Shown here: one piece after another, positions 36,136 through 45,700 of the stretch
How the letters are laid out: each line of letters opens with the position of its first letter
Position numbering within the stretch: position 1 is the stretch's first letter
NCBI GenBank assembly: GCA_016937855.1
Contig: JAFGVU010000139.1
Coordinates: forward strand, 1-55,106
Reading direction: 5' to 3'
From: Bacteroidales bacterium
GTDB lineage: Bacteria; Bacteroidota; Bacteroidia; Bacteroidales; ML635J-15
DNA: 55,106 nt
Program-made: the position numbers and the translations under genes
The notes under the pieces: model-generated
Seen by the model: only the letters and a program-made list of their open reading frames with translations
Told to the model about the DNA's origin: nothing
Databases searched by the model: none

Positions 36136-37206
36136 TTATCGTTTTGTTAGTAAGTCAATTAATGCGAGATTAATGTAATAGTTTCCTGTTCCCAATTTTT
36201 CTTTTCTTAAAATTCCGTCTTCTGCTAATTTGTTTAAATAGTTTGCAGCCGTAAGTCTAGAAACTCCTAAGTCATTGACAATAAATTCAATTTTTGTGTA
36301 AGGATGCTTAAATAAGTTATTAAGAAAATCTTGACTATAGAATTTATAATTATCTCTTAGCTTATGTTTTGACACTTGCATTAAATCTTTAATTCCAAGA
36401 ATTAACTTTGTTGTTTCTTTTGCTGTTTCTTCAACACCTTTTATTAGAAATAAAACCCAATCTTCCCATAAGTTTTCATCACGAACTTCTTGTATATATT
36501 TATAATAATCTGCCTTGTGTTTTATTATGTAGTTACTTAAGTATAAAATTGGTAATGATTGTAGGTTTTCAAGAATCAAATATAAAATATTAATGATTCT
36601 TCCTGTTCTTCCATTTCCATCATAGAATGGGTGAATACTTTCAAATTGGAAATGAATAATTGCCATCTTGATTAGAGGGTCAATGTCTTGAATTTCGGAG
36701 TCGTTTATGTATTGTTCCAAGTTTGTCATCAAATCCAATATGTCATCATAGTTTTGTGGAGGTGTATAGATAGTTTCTCCGGTGGTTGAATTTTTTAATG
36801 CAGTGCCGGGGAGTTTTCTAAATCCTGCTTTATTGTCTTCGAGGGCTTCTTGTATCTGGAGAATCACTTTGTTTGTGAGCAATCCTCTTTCTAGTACTAA
36901 TTCAAATCCTTTCTTTAACGCAGAGATATAATTTTGAACTTCTTTTGCATCCAAGGATTTAAAATTGTCAAGATTTAATTCCGACTTGAATAAATCATCG
37001 TGTGTTGTTATTATGTTTTCAATTGCTGAACTGTCTTTAGCTTCTTGTAATCCTAAAGTGTTTATTAGTATATTCTGATTTGGTATTGAAGCAGCAATAC
37101 CTTTTAGTTCTGCTAAAGCAAAATGAGCTGAAGGTAATGCCTTTAAAACTTTTTTCGTTTCAAAATCAACAGATAATGGCAGTTTTTCTAATTTCCAAGA
37201 AGTCAT
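36136..37206 (-). CDS. Fic-family AMPylase with class II inhibitory motif and C-terminal winged helix
   Basis: 356 residues. The Fic active site is intact: HPFYDGNGRTGR (192-203), with catalytic His192 and the anion-hole GNGR. The inhibitory motif S/T-x-x-x-E-N is present as SSAIEN (59-64), with Glu63 as the autoinhibitory residue, so this is a class II (N-terminally self-inhibited) Fic protein. The flap TGETIYTPP lies at 142-150. Residues about 290-356 form a winged HTH (IEFIVNDLGVSRLTAANYLN). Known members transfer AMP to target proteins, and members with a DNA-binding tail may regulate their own gene. No separate antitoxin is adjacent, as expected for class II. An inverted half-site array covers the promoter. 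Confidence 0.93.
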   Translation of the reverse strand: MTSWKLEKLPLSVDFETKKVLKALPSAHFALAELKGIAASIPNQNILINTLGLQEAKDSSAIENIITTHDDLFKSELNLDNFKSLDAKEVQNYISALKKGFELVLERGLLTNKVILQIQEALEDNKAGFRKLPGTALKNSTTGETIYTPPQNYDDILDLMTNLEQYINDSEIQDIDPLIKMAIIHFQFESIHPFYDGNGRTGRIINILYLILENLQSLPILYLSNYIIKHKADYYKYIQEVRDENLWEDWVLFLIKGVEETAKETTKLILGIKDLMQVSKHKLRDNYKFYSQDFLNNLFKHPYTKIEFIVNDLGVSRLTAANYLNKLAEDGILRKEKLGTGNYYINLALIDLLTKR

Positions 37207-37225
37207 ATGTATGGTTTATTATAAA

Positions 37226-37277
37226 TTCTTTACAAAGATAATAGGTTATGTAAAGAAAACAATAAAAACTTTACATA
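37226..37277 (-). promoter_or_regulatory. fic promoter with three-half-site operator
   Basis: On the minus strand TTG (37260-37262) and TATCTTTG (37233-37240), separated by 19 bp, form a near-consensus promoter. Over it lie alternating half sites: CTTTACA (37228-37234), TGTAAAG (37249-37255) and CTTTACA (37269-37275), spaced 21 and 20 bp, about two helical turns. The first pair extends to a perfect 9-bp inverted repeat TTCTTTACA/TGTAAAGAA, the second to TATGTAAAG/CTTTACATA. Inferred ligand: the winged helix of the Fic protein itself. Confidence 0.7.
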
Positions 37278-37374
37278 CAGATACAGGGTGTTTTTTACTA
37301 TCATAATTGTTATTATGGTATTGTTGATATGTGACTAAAATGCAAAACATTTATCATTAGTCAATAAAACATTT

Positions 37375-38826
37375 TTATTCCAATTTCCAAACACTTATCG
37401 TTCCGAGTTGTGTTATTTTACTAGATAGGTGTTTCTGAATATCTTTGTCTTGTAAAACAAGCTCAGAGTCGGTGTAAAGATAAGTTGCTCCTTTCGAAAT
37501 CATATCTGCAAGTTGATCTGCAGTTAAATTGTCCTCCTCAAACACCCATCCTTTTTTATTTATGTAGTAGAGAAAAATATGATGCGAAATGTCATTGCCA
37601 ACAACACAAAGAGAATCGTCAGGAATTGCTTTGCGTAATTGGGTTTTGTAAACAAGTAAATCTTTATTAAAACCGGGATCGTCCTCATTCCAACGTACAT
37701 GCATTCGAATGTGTGCAGTAATTGGGAGCACGGCTAAAGCAATTATTACAAAGGCTCTTAAAGCCTTACTTTTCTTCTCTAACAAAAATTTTGCACCACT
37801 TACTATCAGTATTATTATAAGAGGGTAAAATGGGAAAAGATAGTAATCGTGAATCTTTGCTATCATGTTAATCTCAAATAGAAAGTAGGCTAAAATTGCT
37901 AGCCCCCAAATTGCAAATATCAAAAAATTGTCGTTTTTCCAGAGTTTCTTTTTAAAAATCACATAAATTCCTATGATAAAAAATGGAACGGCAGCATAAT
38001 TAATCAGTAATTCGGGTAAAACAGAAACAAAATTGTGTTGCAGATAATCAAAAATTTCGCTCCAAGAAAAAGTATTGTCGAGCATGCCTGTTACAATTCC
38101 GTTACCTTCCCAACCCGAGATCACTTTTAAATACCAAATCAAGGGTAGTGAAAGAAATGATGCTGAAACGAGAACTACAGGTATGAAACTCTTAAAATTT
38201 TGCTCTTTTCTGTATGTTTTGACAAAAATATATGTTGGAATAATTATCCAATAAAGTATAAACGGGAGTTTGCATAATGTTGCAAGACTCAAAAAGATAC
38301 TTGCAAAAAAAACATCTCTTATTTTTTCTGTTTTTATCCATTGAAAGACAAAATAAATACCCCAAATTGACAATGCAAATGCAAAATTATCCGGTAATGG
38401 ATTTATAGTGTAATAGTAGAAACTTGGTGAAAAACAAAGAGCCCAAGCTGCAATTATTCCTGCTATATCACTTTTAAAAATTAGCCGAATAAATGAAAAT
38501 ATTCCCAAAATTGAGAATAGCCCGGTTATAAACATAAAAATTCTTGTAATCATTATGCTATGACCAAAAATCTTATATGTTCCTGCAACGAGCCATTGCA
38601 TAAGAGGGAATTCCATTCTAAATATTCCATCTCCATTTTCCCGCGAGTTTCGTCGTGGATTAAAAATATTAAAATCCTCTTCGTAGAAATTATCAATTGT
38701 TGTTTGAGTTTGAGTTTGTCGCCAAACATGTATGCTTATAAGATCCTTTTTGAAATGTGGAAAATGCATTAACAAACTTAATGCTGTTAAGGAAATAAAA
38801 AATATAAGCAATATTGATTTTTTCAT
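37375..38826 (-). CDS. GT39/ArnT-like membrane glycosyltransferase
   Basis: 483 residues with ten or eleven hydrophobic segments. The first long loop has HVWRQTQTQTTIDNFYEEDF, the acidic-loop region typical of PMT/ArnT-type GT-C enzymes that use polyprenyl-phosphate sugars; the C-terminal 110 residues form a soluble domain (VVGNDISHHIFLYYINKKGW). Known relatives glycosylate lipids or proteins on the periplasmic side of the inner membrane; the acceptor is unknown. ATG 38826 lies 5 bp after the -7 box TATTTTTG (38832-38839), suggesting a leaderless transcript. A 168-bp gap without features separates it from fic. Confidence 0.82.
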   Translation of the reverse strand: MKKSILLIFFISLTALSLLMHFPHFKKDLISIHVWRQTQTQTTIDNFYEEDFNIFNPRRNSRENGDGIFRMEFPLMQWLVAGTYKIFGHSIMITRIFMFITGLFSILGIFSFIRLIFKSDIAGIIAAWALCFSPSFYYYTINPLPDNFAFALSIWGIYFVFQWIKTEKIRDVFFASIFLSLATLCKLPFILYWIIIPTYIFVKTYRKEQNFKSFIPVVLVSASFLSLPLIWYLKVISGWEGNGIVTGMLDNTFSWSEIFDYLQHNFVSVLPELLINYAAVPFFIIGIYVIFKKKLWKNDNFLIFAIWGLAILAYFLFEINMIAKIHDYYLFPFYPLIIILIVSGAKFLLEKKSKALRAFVIIALAVLPITAHIRMHVRWNEDDPGFNKDLLVYKTQLRKAIPDDSLCVVGNDISHHIFLYYINKKGWVFEEDNLTADQLADMISKGATYLYTDSELVLQDKDIQKHLSSKITQLGTISVWKLE

Positions 38827-38831
38827 ATCAC

Positions 38832-38839
38832 CAAAAATA
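38832..38839 (-). promoter_or_regulatory. -7 box (TATTTTTG) directly before the GT39-like gene
   Basis: Minus strand TATTTTTG matches TAnnTTTG and ends 5 bp before ATG 38826, so the transcript would start at or beside the start codon. Confidence 0.55.
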
Positions 38840-38847
38840 GAAAAATA

Positions 38848-39879
38848 TTATTCTGATAGATGCTGAGTAACAAATAATTTTATTGAATTTGAGTTTGCTT
38901 TATGATTTGTGTCCGGCAGATTTATTGAAAAAACTTTGTTCTTTTCACGTTTTTCCATTCCTCTTAAATAAGCTTTGTCGTAGTAATGCAAACTTATCAA
39001 TGCAGCGTTATAAAAATCGCCCTCTTCGATAAAATCAATAGCTTCTTTAACATCTTGTCCGCCAAGACGTTTCGCAATTTTGTAAATCGCAGTTTTTAGA
39101 ATGTCTTTTTCGCAATGGGTGTATTCGTCAACAAGGTTTTTTGCTCGTTCTTCTTTCGGAATATTTATAAAATAGAGTGGAGCTTGGCGCATTTGATTAA
39201 AAAATGTCATTGGGATAGCTATTTTTCCAATGCTTACACTCTCGTCTTCGAGCCAAATTTCTTTCGAGATATTTAGTTTTGACAATTCAAACTGTAGTAG
39301 ATTTTCGAAGTACTCCGTTGTAGGTTGAGTACCCAAACCAATGGCTCCAAAAGCCGATCCTTTATGATTTGCAAGTGCTTCGAGATCGATTACCTGATGC
39401 CCGTCGTTTAAAAAATCGTGTAATATATGTGTTTTACCACTACCTGTAAAACCTCCGAGGATTTTTAATTTAAAAGGATTATTAAAATAATCAAGAACAT
39501 GATTTCGGTACGATTTATAGCCGCCACTAATTACAAAAACATTTTTAAATCCATTGTCGTGTAGATGTTTCGCAAAAGATTGACTGCGCATTCCACCTCT
39601 CCAACAATGAACAATAATATTTAGCTCGGGAGCATGTTTTTTAGTTTCATCAATAAAAAATTGAAGTTTTGGAGTAACATATTTGTAACCAAGATTTATT
39701 GCTGCTTCTCTCGAATTTTGTTTGTAAACTGTGCCAACGTGGGCTCTTTCTTTATCGTTAAAAAGTGCAATGTTAATTGACGATGGAATATGCCCACGAG
39801 AGTACTCGCCCGGCGAACGGACATCAATTATCGCCATGTTCGATTTTAGCGCATCACCAATTAAAATCTCAGAAATCAT
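38848..39879 (-). CDS. mnmH: tRNA 2-selenouridine synthase MnmH (SelU/YbbB)
   Basis: 343 residues from ATG 39879 (MISEILIGDALKSNMAIIDV), the usual family start; a frame open from 39966 would read through the promoter. N-terminal rhodanese domain (1-130) with active-site Cys92 in HCWRGGMRSQ, then a P-loop domain with GFTGSGKT (about 142-149). The enzyme replaces the 2-thio sulfur at the tRNA wobble uridine (Lys, Glu, Gln tRNAs) by selenium, through an S-geranyl intermediate, using selenophosphate. The selD gene that would supply this is not in the window. Upstream lie the left 67-bp repeat and the R-M cassette. Confidence 0.93.
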   Translation of the reverse strand: MISEILIGDALKSNMAIIDVRSPGEYSRGHIPSSINIALFNDKERAHVGTVYKQNSREAAINLGYKYVTPKLQFFIDETKKHAPELNIIVHCWRGGMRSQSFAKHLHDNGFKNVFVISGGYKSYRNHVLDYFNNPFKLKILGGFTGSGKTHILHDFLNDGHQVIDLEALANHKGSAFGAIGLGTQPTTEYFENLLQFELSKLNISKEIWLEDESVSIGKIAIPMTFFNQMRQAPLYFINIPKEERAKNLVDEYTHCEKDILKTAIYKIAKRLGGQDVKEAIDFIEEGDFYNAALISLHYYDKAYLRGMEKREKNKVFSINLPDTNHKANSNSIKLFVTQHLSE

Positions 39880-39884
39880 AAACG

Positions 39885-39892
39885 CAAAGGTA
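39885..39892 (-). promoter_or_regulatory. -7 box (TACCTTTG) directly before mnmH
   Basis: Minus strand TACCTTTG is an exact TAnnTTTG match ending 5 bp before ATG 39879. It supports that start codon and predicts a leaderless mRNA. Confidence 0.6.
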
Positions 39893-39946
39893 AGAAATTT
39901 ATTTGATGTTAATTGCCCTGAAATTATGTTGATATTTTCTACATTA

Positions 39947-40013
39947 TAAAAAAATAGGAGCGACAAATTAAAAGAAAAATTCTTTTAATTGTCGCTCCCA
40001 ATAATTTATCTAT
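39947..40013. repeat. Left copy of a perfect 67-bp direct repeat flanking the R-M cassette
   Basis: All 67 bases are identical to 42680-42746 (offset 2733). The repeat contains the hairpin GGAGCGACA...TGTCGCTCC with a long AT stem (ATTAAAAGAA/TTCTTTTAAT) and, on the minus strand, a following T run: a rho-independent terminator. The left flank is the mnmH upstream region. The right flank (40014-40200) is the leader of the methyltransferase gene and holds a small hairpin ACCTG/CAGGT (40014-40027) and no ORF. Confidence 0.97.
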
Positions 40014-40163
40014 ACCTGTTTCCAGGTTGAACAGTGTTTCTCTACAATAAGTGTTGTATAGATTATTAAGAACTTATGGTTCATGTAAAAAGGACTACCC
40101 ACATTTGGCACATTTAGAGGTTAAACCCACTGGCAAATTCTTCACTTTTCAAAAGAGTTAAAT

Positions 40164-40196
40164 TTTTGCAAATGAGTCCAAAATTGATTACTTTTG
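40164..40196 (+). promoter_or_regulatory. Promoter of the R-M operon
   Basis: TTTTG (40164-40168), 20 bp, then TACTTTTG (40189-40196): a full -33/-7 match. The -7 box ends only 4 bp before ATG 40201, predicting a leaderless methyltransferase mRNA. No C-protein gene precedes it. Confidence 0.7.
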
Positions 40197-40200
40197 TTGT

Positions 40201-41799
40201 ATGATAGAGCTAAAAGAAAATTGCAAATTGCCTTCTGAATACGCAGAATTAATTGGTCAGGATTATGCTAATTCTACATCGGAAAAGCATAAAAAGGAAA
40301 GTGGGCAGTTTTTTACTTCAAAACAGATTGCTTATTTTATGGCAAATTTGGCTACTCCAAAATCAAATAAGATTACCATACTTGATCCTGGTTGTGGGAC
40401 AGCCATCCTTTCTTGTTCATTAATTGAAAAATTAACTGTAAAATGTGATTTGAAAGAGATTGATTTAACTCTTTATGAAACAGATTTAGAAATTATTAGC
40501 CAAACCAAAAAAGTAATTGATTTTTTAGGCTCATGGTTAACGAAAAAAAATATAAAACTTAATTTTTGTATTAATAAATCAGATTTTGTTCTTGATAACT
40601 CTCAGGCTTTTGAGCAAAATTCATTGTTTAGTAATACCGAAACTAAAGAGTATGATTATATTATCTCTAATCCACCTTACTTTAAAATTTCAAAATCTGA
40701 CACAAGAGCATCTTTAGCAAAAGTGTTAGTATATGGACAACCTAATATTTATTCAATTTTCTTAGGATTATCAGCAAAATTACTTAAACCAGATGGTGAA
40801 CTAATATTTATTACACCGAGAAGTTTTGCGGCGGGTAATTATTTTAAAGCATTCAGACAATCATTTTTTAATGATGTAAGCATTTCAAATATACATATCT
40901 TTGAGTCACGAAACAAAATGTTCAAAAACGATAATGTTTTGCAAGAAAATATTATCTTGAGAGCCACGAAACAAGTAAATGAACAAATAAAAATAACAGT
41001 ATCTGAATGTGATAAAGGCTTAAATAGCCCTCTTGAACAAATTTTTAAATCAGAAAATTTAATTGATTTTAAATCAAAAGATAAAATACTGTTTATCCCT
41101 TCAAATAGAGAAGAAGTTAATACAATAGATATATTTAAACAATGGAAAAATACTTTAATCGATTATAATATTCAAATATCTACAGGTCCGGTTGTTGCAT
41201 ACCGCTGTACTGATTATCTGAAGAAAGATGGCGCATTAAGCGAAACTCTGTCTCCACTTATATGGTTGCACCACATTAAGGATATGGAGTTGGTTTATCC
41301 ATTACAAAAAGGAAACAAGCCAAATTATATTTTAAATATTGAAAATTCCAGAAAAGTATTAATAAAAAATAAAAATTACGTTTTATTACGACGATTTAGT
41401 TCAAAAGATGACAAAAGCAGATTGGTATGTTGTCCATATTTTTCATGTAATTTTGAAACAGAAATGATCGGAATAGAAAATCATATTAATTTTATTCATA
41501 GACCTAAAGGATATCTATCTGAAAACGAGACATGGGGTATTTCGGCACTTTTTAGCAGTAGTTTATTTGATACTTATTTCAGAACATTTAATGGGAATAC
41601 TCAGGTTGGAGCATCAGAGTTAAGACAGATTAAAATGCCACCTCTTGATGAGATAATTTTAATAGGTAGCAAAATTAAAGAATTTGTAAAACCTGGGAAA
41701 CAGGTTATTGATAGAGTTATTAACGAAATACTTTTTGAAAATAGATATGACAAAAATACAAGAAGCACAGTTGATTTTGAAAGAGTTGGAGTTGCCTGA
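40201..41799 (+). CDS. Type II adenine-N6 DNA methyltransferase, PstI/BsuBI family
   Basis: 532 residues. Motif X-like KKESGQFFTS (31-40) comes before the AdoMet-binding motif I ILDPGCGTAIL (60-70) and the catalytic motif IV NPPY (157-160), the gamma order X-I-IV of N6-adenine methyltransferases such as M.PstI and M.BsuBI. The C-terminal 250 residues are the target-recognition region (IWLHHIKDMELVYPLQKGNK, GNTQVGASELRQIKMPPLDE). It protects host DNA at the site cut by the partner enzyme; CTGCAG is predicted from the partner's family. The endonuclease gene starts inside its last 53 bp. The methyltransferase is first in the operon, so it is made first. Confidence 0.93.
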   Translation: MIELKENCKLPSEYAELIGQDYANSTSEKHKKESGQFFTSKQIAYFMANLATPKSNKITILDPGCGTAILSCSLIEKLTVKCDLKEIDLTLYETDLEIISQTKKVIDFLGSWLTKKNIKLNFCINKSDFVLDNSQAFEQNSLFSNTETKEYDYIISNPPYFKISKSDTRASLAKVLVYGQPNIYSIFLGLSAKLLKPDGELIFITPRSFAAGNYFKAFRQSFFNDVSISNIHIFESRNKMFKNDNVLQENIILRATKQVNEQIKITVSECDKGLNSPLEQIFKSENLIDFKSKDKILFIPSNREEVNTIDIFKQWKNTLIDYNIQISTGPVVAYRCTDYLKKDGALSETLSPLIWLHHIKDMELVYPLQKGNKPNYILNIENSRKVLIKNKNYVLLRRFSSKDDKSRLVCCPYFSCNFETEMIGIENHINFIHRPKGYLSENETWGISALFSSSLFDTYFRTFNGNTQVGASELRQIKMPPLDEIILIGSKIKEFVKPGKQVIDRVINEILFENRYDKNTRSTVDFERVGVA

Positions 41800-42682
41800 G
41801 GCGCAACAAAATGAAATTTCAGCATACACATTGCTTGCATTATGTGGTATAAAAGAAAAAGATAAGTGGGCGAAAGCTTCAAAAGAAAGTCTGGGCGTTT
41901 CAAGAGGAATTATGTCTTTTATTTCAATTAACTATCAAAAAGAATATGCGCCAAATACCCGAGAAACAGTGAGAAGGCAGGTCCTTCATCAATTTGTTCA
42001 AGCAGGAATTGTTGATTATAATCCAGAAATTCCTGATTTGCCAGTAAATAGTCCTAGAGCACATTATGCTATCTCTGAATTAGCACTAGAAACTATAAAG
42101 GCGTACAGAACCCGTAAATGGAAAGAAGCTGTAAAGAATTTTAAAGCACAAATAGGAGGTTTAAAGGGGAAATATAGTAAAGATAGGGATATGTCAAGAG
42201 TTCCTCTAAAACTTGCGAACGGAGAAGTACTCCTATTGTCTCCAGGAAAACACAATGAAGTTCAGGCTGCTATTGTTGAAGAGTTTGCTTCCCGATTTGC
42301 ACAAGGATCTATCTTATTGTATGTTGGAGATACCGAAAACAAAAATTTCTACATTCAGAAAGATAAACTAAAACAAATTGGAATTCCAATAACTGAACAT
42401 AGTAAATTGCCTGACGTTGTTATTTATGATGAAGCTAAAAACTGGTTATATTTAATCGAAGCTGTTACTTCACATGGTCCGATGTCGCCAAAAAGAGTTC
42501 TTGAATTAGAAGATTTTCTAAAGTATTGTCGCGCAGGCAAAATATTTGTTTCTGCATTTCCCGATTTTACTGAGTTTAAAAAACACACAAATGATATCGC
42601 TTGGGACACAGAAGTTTGGATTGTGGATTTTCCGGAACACATGATTCATTTCAATGGGGATAGATTTATAGGACCACGTTAA
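41747..42682 (+). CDS. Type II restriction endonuclease, BsuBI/PstI family (predicted CTGCAG)
   Basis: 311 residues from ATG 41747 (MTKIQEAQLILKELELPEAQ); the in-frame ATG at 41708 would deepen the overlap with the methyltransferase. Residues 20-115 form the family's N-terminal winged-helix domain. The C-terminal nuclease domain has LPDVVIYDEAKNWLYLIEAV (221-240), containing the PD...E metal site (Pro222-Asp223, Glu238), then TSHGPMSPKR and FVSAFPDFTEFKKH, all hallmarks of BsuBI/PstI. Known members cut CTGCAG leaving 3' overhangs. The gene overlaps the methyltransferase by 53 bp in another frame. Its TAA stop coincides with the first three bases of the right 67-bp repeat. Confidence 0.94.
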   Translation: MTKIQEAQLILKELELPEAQQNEISAYTLLALCGIKEKDKWAKASKESLGVSRGIMSFISINYQKEYAPNTRETVRRQVLHQFVQAGIVDYNPEIPDLPVNSPRAHYAISELALETIKAYRTRKWKEAVKNFKAQIGGLKGKYSKDRDMSRVPLKLANGEVLLLSPGKHNEVQAAIVEEFASRFAQGSILLYVGDTENKNFYIQKDKLKQIGIPITEHSKLPDVVIYDEAKNWLYLIEAVTSHGPMSPKRVLELEDFLKYCRAGKIFVSAFPDFTEFKKHTNDIAWDTEVWIVDFPEHMIHFNGDRFIGPR

Positions 42683-42746
42683 AAAAATAGGAGCGACAAA
42701 TTAAAAGAAAAATTCTTTTAATTGTCGCTCCCAATAATTTATCTAT
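42680..42746 (-). terminator. Right copy of the 67-bp repeat; terminator of the macroglobulin gene
   Basis: Identical to 39947-40013. Its last base touches the TAG stop of the macroglobulin gene (42747-42749) and its first base is the T of the endonuclease TAA. The minus strand forms a stem of about 19 bp ending GTCGCTCC followed by TATTTTTTT; the plus strand lacks a good T run. It therefore belongs functionally to the macroglobulin gene. Confidence 0.9.
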
Positions 42747-45700
42747 CTATTTTACCTGAACCCGAACACCTTCTGAATGAGATGAGAATTCTGGTGCATA
42801 CATACACTGCATTGTTGTAATGCCATTTGAGAAGTCTCCTTTTTGTGACACAACCAAATCGTATTCAAAAACATAGGTTCCTTTGCGCAAGTAATCGATA
42901 AAAAAGTTCATAGAGGCATCTTTTATCCCTTGATAATAACCCAGACCTGCGCTGTATCTGTATCCTGAGATGTAGTCCACAGGCTCAAAACAGCTTGCAC
43001 GCATGTCTTTCAAATGAACGTACTCCATGTCTCTGTCGACTCTTATCTCGATACGAACGGTTACTTTATCACCAACTTCAAGATTTGCGTCTTTTTTGAT
43101 TGGAACTATAACTGGTTTATTGCCTTCGCGACGCTGAACAAAAAGCTTTTTGTTAATAGTTAGTGGTGTCTCTTCGAATTCAGTAATTTTGTCGAGCTGC
43201 TCAAAATACTGCCAATAAACTGCTCCCCACGACACTGTGTTTGATGATTTTGTAACTTTAACATCTCCCCAATCTGAGTCAACCATATTACCATCCCAAG
43301 CTTTTTTAAAGTATCCTGTTCCGGCTTCAGTTTTAATTTCAGGGTCGTTTTGAGGATCAATTTTCATATTCCCAACCTGGATTACAGCCATTGAGTCGTC
43401 GGATAATAGGTTAGTACCTCGTAATAAAAGAGCATAAATGGCCTCGGCTGTTGCTTTTGTTGTTTTCCAATCCTGAGTTTGTTTTTGTTTAAGTAGCCAA
43501 ACTTTAATTTCCTCGACAGCTGTTTGGTCGTCTGCAACTTCGTCAAACATCTCAATTAGTAATGCATGCGTTTCGATTGGAGCCTGATACCAATAATAGC
43601 CTCTATCGTTTTTCCAGTACATCCCTAACTCTTCGCTGTAAATTGCATGCTCTTTTAATGATGCGACAATTTTTGCAGGAACAACTTTTTCGTCGTATCT
43701 GTATAAGGCAAGAGCTATCATTCCTTGCATATAAAAGCTTTTGTTTTTCCAGTATTTCTGAGCCTGACCTTTGTAATAATCAAAAGCTTCTTGTGTTTTC
43801 TTGTCAATTGGAACGTCAATAAAATATGAACGTGCGTACAAATACTGAATTTCCATGTAAGATAAGTGATCTTCTTCCATACATTTAGCATCGCAGTATT
43901 TTTTCAAATTTTTGTAGTTTTTGACAATTTCGCCATCGATAAACCCAATAGCCTTTTTTGTCATATCCCAGGTTTTATTATCGTTTTTGATGTAAGTAAC
44001 ACCTAAATTGTCTAAATGACCTAATCCTGTAACGATGTGTTGAGTAATATACCAGCTTTCAGGCATTCCGTCAAACCATGCCCAACCACCATTGTATTTT
44101 TGTTGTTTAAGTAGTTTTGCTAAGGCCGAATTACTCTCCATACTCATTCGATTTAGGTCGAATAGTAATCCAATTCTGTGTTTGCGTTCATTTTCATCTT
44201 TTGCTTCCAAAACCCATGGTGTTTCTTCAAGTAAGAGTGCTTTTAATTCTTGATTTTTTTCAAGATTCGACATCAAAGCCTGTGATGATGGAGTGTTTTT
44301 CCAGATATCAAATACTCTTTTTATTTTAGGGTCGGAATTCGCGATATGTGTTGCCAAAATGTTAGCATAATATCTTGAGAATGTTTGCTCAGCACACTCG
44401 TATGGATATTCCATAATGTATGGTAGCGCCTGCACAGCATACCATGCCGGATTATTTGTAAACTCTAGTGTGTATCTGTGGTGACGAAGAGTAGGCGAAT
44501 TATTATCCTTTAGCTTTTTCATTGTAAATTCTGTCGTTCCTGCTTTGCGAACAGGTAATGGCATTGTCTCTGTTACTAACATACGGTTAGTTAAAACCGG
44601 AATAACTCTCTCTTCTCCATCGGAGTGGAAACGGCTTTCAGCTGTAATACGAATTCCAACAGCACTTAAGCCTTCGGGTATTTGTATGTCCCAACTTACA
44701 GCAATGTTTTTGCCTTTTTCGATGCTTATTTCTTTTAAGTTCTCGTTTTTAATTAAGAATTTGTCGTTTAAGCTTTTTTGTGTTATAGGATCAAAAAACT
44801 CGATAGTTGATTTTCCAACTATTAGGATGTCTGAAACATTATTGATTTTTACAGAAATCGACATTTTGTCATTTTCTCTGAAAAAACGAGGTAAATTAGG
44901 CATTACCATTAATTCTTTTTGAGTTATTACTTCTTCGGAGATTTGACCAAGTTTTAAATCTTTTGTATGTGCAAAGCCCATAAAGTTCCATCGGGTGAGA
45001 CTCTCGGGCATTGTAAAGCTTAAAAGGATTTCTCCATTTTCGTTAGTAACAAGGTTTGGATAGAAAAATGCGGTTTCGTTAAAATTCTTCCTTATTTGAA
45101 CATCTGCCATTTCTCCTGAATACTCGCCTCTGCCATTTCGTGTTTGTTGCTGTTCTAAGCTTTTTTCTCCTGCTGCAAGAGTTATTGTTTGATCTTTGTC
45201 AAAGTTTTCTTTTTCATCTGCTGAGGACATGATGGCATCTACTTCTGTTGCCACTGATCCGCTTGAAGGGGCGTTCATAACTGATTCCCTTTTTGACATT
45301 GACCTGAATACTCCATCGCCTGCTGTTCTTTCTTCCGAATCATAAAGATATCCTTCATTGTAATAGCGACCATCAAAACTAAATCCATAAAAATTAAATC
45401 CGGGGTTATAAACTTGTTTAGATATGTATTTTGGATAAAAATCTTTGAAATATGCAGAACTGCCTCCGTATGAGAAACTGCTGGTATTCCAATTTGAGTA
45501 TGAATAGTAGTATGGGAAAATTGACCAATACCACGAGTTTTGAGCGAACATATCTAATGATGCATCATACATAGAAGCAAGCATTTCTGCATCTTTGATT
45601 TTACCATCTTTGTCGGAGATTTTTATTTTCCATTCTTCTTTAGATCCGGGTAGTGTTTTGTCTCTAAATGTAATAAATTTTAAATCGAGTTGTTTATTAT

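Larger units (their letters stand above)
39947..42746. mobile_element. R-M cassette inserted with terminator duplication
   Basis: The 2666-bp segment 40014-42679, carrying a methyltransferase and an endonuclease gene, is bracketed by perfect 67-bp direct repeats. Removing one repeat and the insert would join the mnmH upstream region directly to a single terminator behind the macroglobulin gene, a natural ancestral arrangement. No transposase, integrase or inverted ends are seen. Insertion with long target duplication is a known mode of spread of type II R-M genes; that it happened here is inferred. Confidence 0.8.

Noticed and set aside
36136-37206. Fic as a two-gene toxin-antitoxin system
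   Set aside because: The inhibitory SSAIEN motif is inside the protein itself and no small antitoxin gene is adjacent.
40014-40200. Controller (C) protein gene before the R-M genes
   Set aside because: No ORF of suitable size and no clear C-box pattern; only a short hairpin and the promoter.
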